From DTHT01 sp037444625 (GTDB lineage Bacteria; Acidobacteriota; Terriglobia; Bryobacterales; Bryobacteraceae), in contig JBBIMA010000014.1 in NCBI GenBank assembly GCA_037444625.1, positions 1 through 64,000 on the forward strand: a stretch of DNA of 64,000 nucleotides, given 5' to 3'. Of the stretch, positions 61,237-64,000 are shown piece by piece (position 1 is the first letter of the stretch; each line of letters begins with the position of its first letter). The notes beneath the pieces were generated by a model that was not told the origin of the DNA, made no database searches, and saw nothing but the letters and a program-made list of their open reading frames with translations. The position numbers and the translations under genes are program-made.

Positions 61237-62895
61237 GTGCCGGCGCCGAATCTTCCCAAGCTTTGCGGGGCTGACATCGAGCTGGGCAACTTTGTGCTCG
61301 GCCCGGAGCGGTTCCGCACCACTTGCTACGAGGCCGCGCGAGCCGTGCTCCGGAGAATCGAGGGAATCTCGAGCGGCTGGGCGGCGCCCTCCTGGACGGA
61401 GAATTCCGCCCGCGGCTGGGGGGCGTCCGCCTGGCGGCCCGCCTCCCAGACCTCCTTGGATTCCTACTACGACTCGGGCCGTTCCCGCTCCTACCGCTGG
61501 TCGGAGTATTACCAGGAGTGGGGACGCAAGTTCCTGCCCGCCAACGGCGGCTGCGCCTACATTGACCTGGACCACCTGGAACTGTGCCTGCCCGAGGTGC
61601 TCAGCGCCTGGGATCACGTGGCGGCCTGGCACGCCATGTTGCGCATCGCCCGCCGGGCCCTGGAAGAGGCTAACCGCGAGCAGCCCCCCGGCCGGCGCAT
61701 CTGCCTGTTGGTGAACAACAGCGACGGGCGGGGCAACTCTTACGGGAGCCATTTGAACTTTCTCCTGACGCGACACGCTTGGGATAGCATCTTCGACCGC
61801 AAGTTGCATCACCTGCTGTTCCTGGCTTCCTATCAGGTCTCCAGCGTCATTCTCACCGGCCAGGGCAAGGTCGGTGCGGAGAACGGCGCTCCGCCCGCCC
61901 GGTTCCAGCTCTCCCAGCGAGCCGACTTTTTCGAGGTCCTGTTCGGGTCGCAAACCACCCACCGGCGGCCCATCGTCAACAGCCGGGACGAACCTCTCTG
62001 CGGCTTTCTTCCGGCGGCCGCGCGCCTGCATGTGATCTTCTTCGACAACACTCTGAGCCCGATGGCCTGCCTGCTTAAGGTGGGCGTCATGCAAATCCTG
62101 CTGGCCATGCTCGAAGCCGAGAGAGTCCGTCCCGATTTGATCCTGGACGATCCCCTGGAAGCGCTGGCTTGCTTCAGCCGCGACCCCGCGTTGCAGGCCC
62201 GCGCCCGGATGGTCACCGGCGCCGAATACACGGCGCTGGAGTTGCAGTGGCGGTTCCTGGAGGAAGCCCGGCGATTTGCCGACCAGGGGGGCTGCGAGGG
62301 CGTCGTGCCGCGGGCGGCCGAGATCCTTTCCCATTGGGAGGACACGCTGGGCCGGCTTGAGAAGCGGGATTGGGACTCCCTGGCTCGCCGGCTGGACTGG
62401 GTGCTGAAGCTGTTGCTGGTGGAGAGGGCGCTCCAACAGCGCCCCCGGTTGGACTGGGATGCGCCGGAAATCAAGCATCTCGACCATGCCTACTCGGATT
62501 TGGCCGAAGGCCTGTATTGGAGCTGCGAGGCCGGCGGCCTGATCGAGCCGGTGGTGGGCGCGGCCGAGATCGAGCGGTTCCTGTGCGAGCCTCCCGAAGA
62601 CACCCGCGCCTGGACCCGCGCCATGCTGCTGCGCAGCGCGCCCGAAGCGGTCGAGAGTGTGGACTGGGACCGCATTTGCTTTCGGGTTCGAGGACCGCAC
62701 TATTGGCCTCACTACCGCACGATCTACTTGGACAATCCCCTGGGCTGGACCCGGCGAACGAGCCAGCCGGCCTTCAGCCAGGGAGGGAAACTTACTGATG
62801 TGCTCGACGCCCTGGCGCCCGGCGGCCAACCGCCGGCCGCCCCGGCGTCCCGAGCGACAGGAGGAACAGCACATGAGACTGCGCGATCGGTCTGA
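61237..62895 (+). CDS. Dop-like member of the Dop/PafA family, divergent active site
   Basis: 552 residues from GTG 61237, preceded by CCAGGAGG. The fold is that of Dop/PafA (glutamine-synthetase-like) carboxylate-amine ligases: LVNNSDGRGNSYGSHLNF, LTGQGKVGAENG, FQLSQRADFFEV, TTHRRPIVNSRDEP and LHVIFFDNTLSPMACLLKVG match family strings. Between residues about 45 and 97 lies a Ser/Trp/Tyr-rich insert at the place of the Dop loop, which favours a depupylase/deamidase. However, the first metal motif is GADIE (11-15) instead of GxExE, and the HPE after the catalytic Asp (D110, AYIDLDHLE) is changed, so activity may be altered. Position before pup also matches dop in actinobacteria. Confidence 0.82.
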   Translation: MPAPNLPKLCGADIELGNFVLGPERFRTTCYEAARAVLRRIEGISSGWAAPSWTENSARGWGASAWRPASQTSLDSYYDSGRSRSYRWSEYYQEWGRKFLPANGGCAYIDLDHLELCLPEVLSAWDHVAAWHAMLRIARRALEEANREQPPGRRICLLVNNSDGRGNSYGSHLNFLLTRHAWDSIFDRKLHHLLFLASYQVSSVILTGQGKVGAENGAPPARFQLSQRADFFEVLFGSQTTHRRPIVNSRDEPLCGFLPAAARLHVIFFDNTLSPMACLLKVGVMQILLAMLEAERVRPDLILDDPLEALACFSRDPALQARARMVTGAEYTALELQWRFLEEARRFADQGGCEGVVPRAAEILSHWEDTLGRLEKRDWDSLARRLDWVLKLLLVERALQQRPRLDWDAPEIKHLDHAYSDLAEGLYWSCEAGGLIEPVVGAAEIERFLCEPPEDTRAWTRAMLLRSAPEAVESVDWDRICFRVRGPHYWPHYRTIYLDNPLGWTRRTSQPAFSQGGKLTDVLDALAPGGQPPAAPASRATGGTAHETARSV

Positions 62896-63076
62896 GGACG
62901 ATGACCTCCGCCAGGCGACGCCGCGCCCGTCGGAAGGGCCGGGCGCCGACAGCCTGGCCCAGGCCCGACAGCGGGCCGACGAATTGCTCCGGGCGGCCGA
63001 CGAGGCCATCCGCCGGGCCCTGTCCACCGACAGCCAGCGCTTCTTGCAGGCCAACCGACAGCAGGGAGGACAGTAG
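62873..63076 (+). CDS. pup: Pup/UBact-like small protein modifier
   Basis: 67 residues, close to the 64 of mycobacterial Pup. An acidic, Pro-rich N-terminus is followed by a helix (AQARQRADELLRAADEAIRRAL) and a flexible tail ending QQGGQ. The GGQ end is the Pup signature; the final Gln would have to be deamidated to Glu by Dop before ligation. There is no Lys anywhere, so polymeric chains on Pup itself are impossible. The helix would bind the coiled coil of the AAA protein. It overlaps the Dop-like gene by 23 bases and has AGGAGG upstream. Similar Pup-like proteins (UBact) have been described in several Gram-negative phyla. Confidence 0.87.
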   Translation: MRLRDRSEDDDLRQATPRPSEGPGADSLAQARQRADELLRAADEAIRRALSTDSQRFLQANRQQGGQ

Positions 63077-63078
63077 GC

Positions 63079-64000
63079 ATGGCCGAGCGCATGTTCGGCT
63101 TGGAGACCGAATACGCCCTCGCCGGCCTCGGACCCGACGGCGCTCCCCTGGAACGTGCCGAACTGCTCGAACAAATCATGGCCGAGGCCCGCCGCAGCCT
63201 GGTCTGCCTGCCTGACGCGGGCGGCGGCTCGAAGAGTCTCTTCCTGCAAAACGGCGCCCGCTTCTACGTGGACATCGGAGAGCATCCGGAGATCGCTACG
63301 CCGGAATGCACCGAGCCCTGGGACGTGGTCCGCTACCAGCGGGCCGGAGAGCAAATCTTGTTAGACTTGACCGCCCAGGTCCAGGCGTGCCTGCTGCCCC
63401 CCGGCTCGCAGGTCTGCTGGTTCTTGTGCAATGTGGACTACAGCGGCAATTGCACGAGCTGGGGTTGCCACGAGTCCTATTTGCACCGCGCCGACCGCGG
63501 GCGACTGGCCGACCAACTGATCCCTCATTTGGTCACGCGCATCATCTATTCGGGGGCGGGCGGCTTTAACAACTTGCACCCGGGACTGGAGTTCGTGCTC
63601 TCGCCGCGCGCTTTTCACTTGACGGAGACGATCTCCGGGGACTCCACCGGCGCCCGGGGCATTTTTCATACCAAGGACGAGCCGCTGTGCGGCGGAGACT
63701 ACCACCGCCTGCACTTGCTCTGCGGGGAGAGCCTGTGCTCGCAGATCGCTCTTTGGCTCAAAGTCGGCGCCACTGCCCTGGTGGTGGCTTTGATTGAGGC
63801 CGACCTGGCGCCGGGACGCGCGGTCCGCCTGCGCGATCCGTTGCACGCCCTGCGCACGGTGGCCGCCGACCCTTCGTGCCGCGCGCCGCTGGAGCTGGCC
63901 GACGGAAAGCAGCTCAGCGCCTGGGAAATCCAGCATCACTACTTGGAGCAGGCGGAGGCCCACCTCAACCACCCCGTCATGCCCTCCTGGGCTGCGGAGG
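63079..64000 (+). CDS. pafA: PafA-like Pup ligase, cut by the right window edge
   Basis: The first 307 codons are present. The canonical metal motif GLETEYA (residues 7-13) and the catalytic Asp (D65, FYVDIGEHPE) are intact, with CTEPWDVVRYQRAGEQIL, VDYSGNCTSWGCHESYL and DEPLCGGDYHRLHLL following. No Dop-type loop lies between the first strands, and the layout is nearest to PafA, which ligates Pup's C-terminal Glu to substrate Lys. The stop of pup lies two bases before the ATG. The C-terminal third is outside the window, so the ligase/depupylase assignment is not final. Confidence 0.85.
   Translation, partial: MAERMFGLETEYALAGLGPDGAPLERAELLEQIMAEARRSLVCLPDAGGGSKSLFLQNGARFYVDIGEHPEIATPECTEPWDVVRYQRAGEQILLDLTAQVQACLLPPGSQVCWFLCNVDYSGNCTSWGCHESYLHRADRGRLADQLIPHLVTRIIYSGAGGFNNLHPGLEFVLSPRAFHLTETISGDSTGARGIFHTKDEPLCGGDYHRLHLLCGESLCSQIALWLKVGATALVVALIEADLAPGRAVRLRDPLHALRTVAADPSCRAPLELADGKQLSAWEIQHHYLEQAEAHLNHPVMPSWAAE

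Noticed and set aside
60805..63354. Long minus-strand open frame of about 850 codons opposite the AAA, Dop-like and Pup genes
   Set aside because: It is the antisense of well-supported genes in very GC-rich DNA, and its translation is Arg/Gln/His-rich with no family-like sequence.
1..64000. CRISPR arrays, rRNA genes, prophage
   Set aside because: No regular repeat-spacer arrays, rRNA sequence or phage structural genes were seen.

Overview
The window comes from a high-GC, Gram-negative bacterium, most likely an acidobacterium of the Solibacter/Bryobacter group. The evidence is a secreted NHL-repeat protein with the C-terminal domain typical of Solibacter paralogue families (3133-6195), two very long TonB-dependent receptors with a carboxypeptidase-regulatory-like N-terminus, many secreted Tat- or Sec-dependent sugar enzymes, and the futalosine menaquinone route. 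Taxonomy is an inference from gene content.

Layout. 1-6195 (minus): an apiosidase-like hydrolase cut by the window edge, a Tat-exported DegT-type PLP enzyme, a methyltransferase and the NHL-repeat protein. 6262-14006: housekeeping genes mqnA-mqnC, a class V PLP enzyme with proS, rpiB-glyA, and a family 4 glycosyltransferase. 13967-17846: a small XRE regulator beside a perfect palindrome, a zinc-ribbon protein, two metallophosphoesterases and a small membrane protein. 17965-24296: a moxR/DUF58/BatA/VWA operon. 24330-30520: secreted beta-helix, GH123-like (DUF4091), SelA-like and unknown exported proteins, followed by tRNA-Arg(TCG) and a DDE-integrase remnant. 31017-40885 (minus): an operon of TonB receptor, GH5-like hydrolase, DUF5060 hydrolase, Asp/Glu racemase-like protein, MFS transporter and a small exported protein.

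41105-54869 looks like one sugar regulon: an apiosidase-like glycosidase, a second TonB receptor, a GRP/RhaT-like permease, and an operon of split transketolase, FGGY kinase, SorC-type regulator and fucose-isomerase-like enzyme. Sites of the form GCAT-N4-ATGC lie at four strong sigma-70-like promoters in this region and are probably the SorC operators. A D-apiose/apulose-type pathway is the best guess for the substrate.

55176 to the right edge is the most striking part. It is a compact, same-strand operon with mostly overlapping genes. It joins a eukaryote-like ubiquitin cassette (FHA-RING protein, E1, E2, an unknown protein, a ubiquitin-like beta-grasp protein, a JAMM peptidase) to a pupylation cassette (ARC/Mpa-like AAA ATPase, Dop-like protein, a lysine-free Pup ending GGQ, and a PafA-like ligase truncated by the window). 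Two chemically different protein-tagging systems thus appear to be co-transcribed around one AAA unfoldase. Proteasome subunits, if present, would lie beyond 64000.
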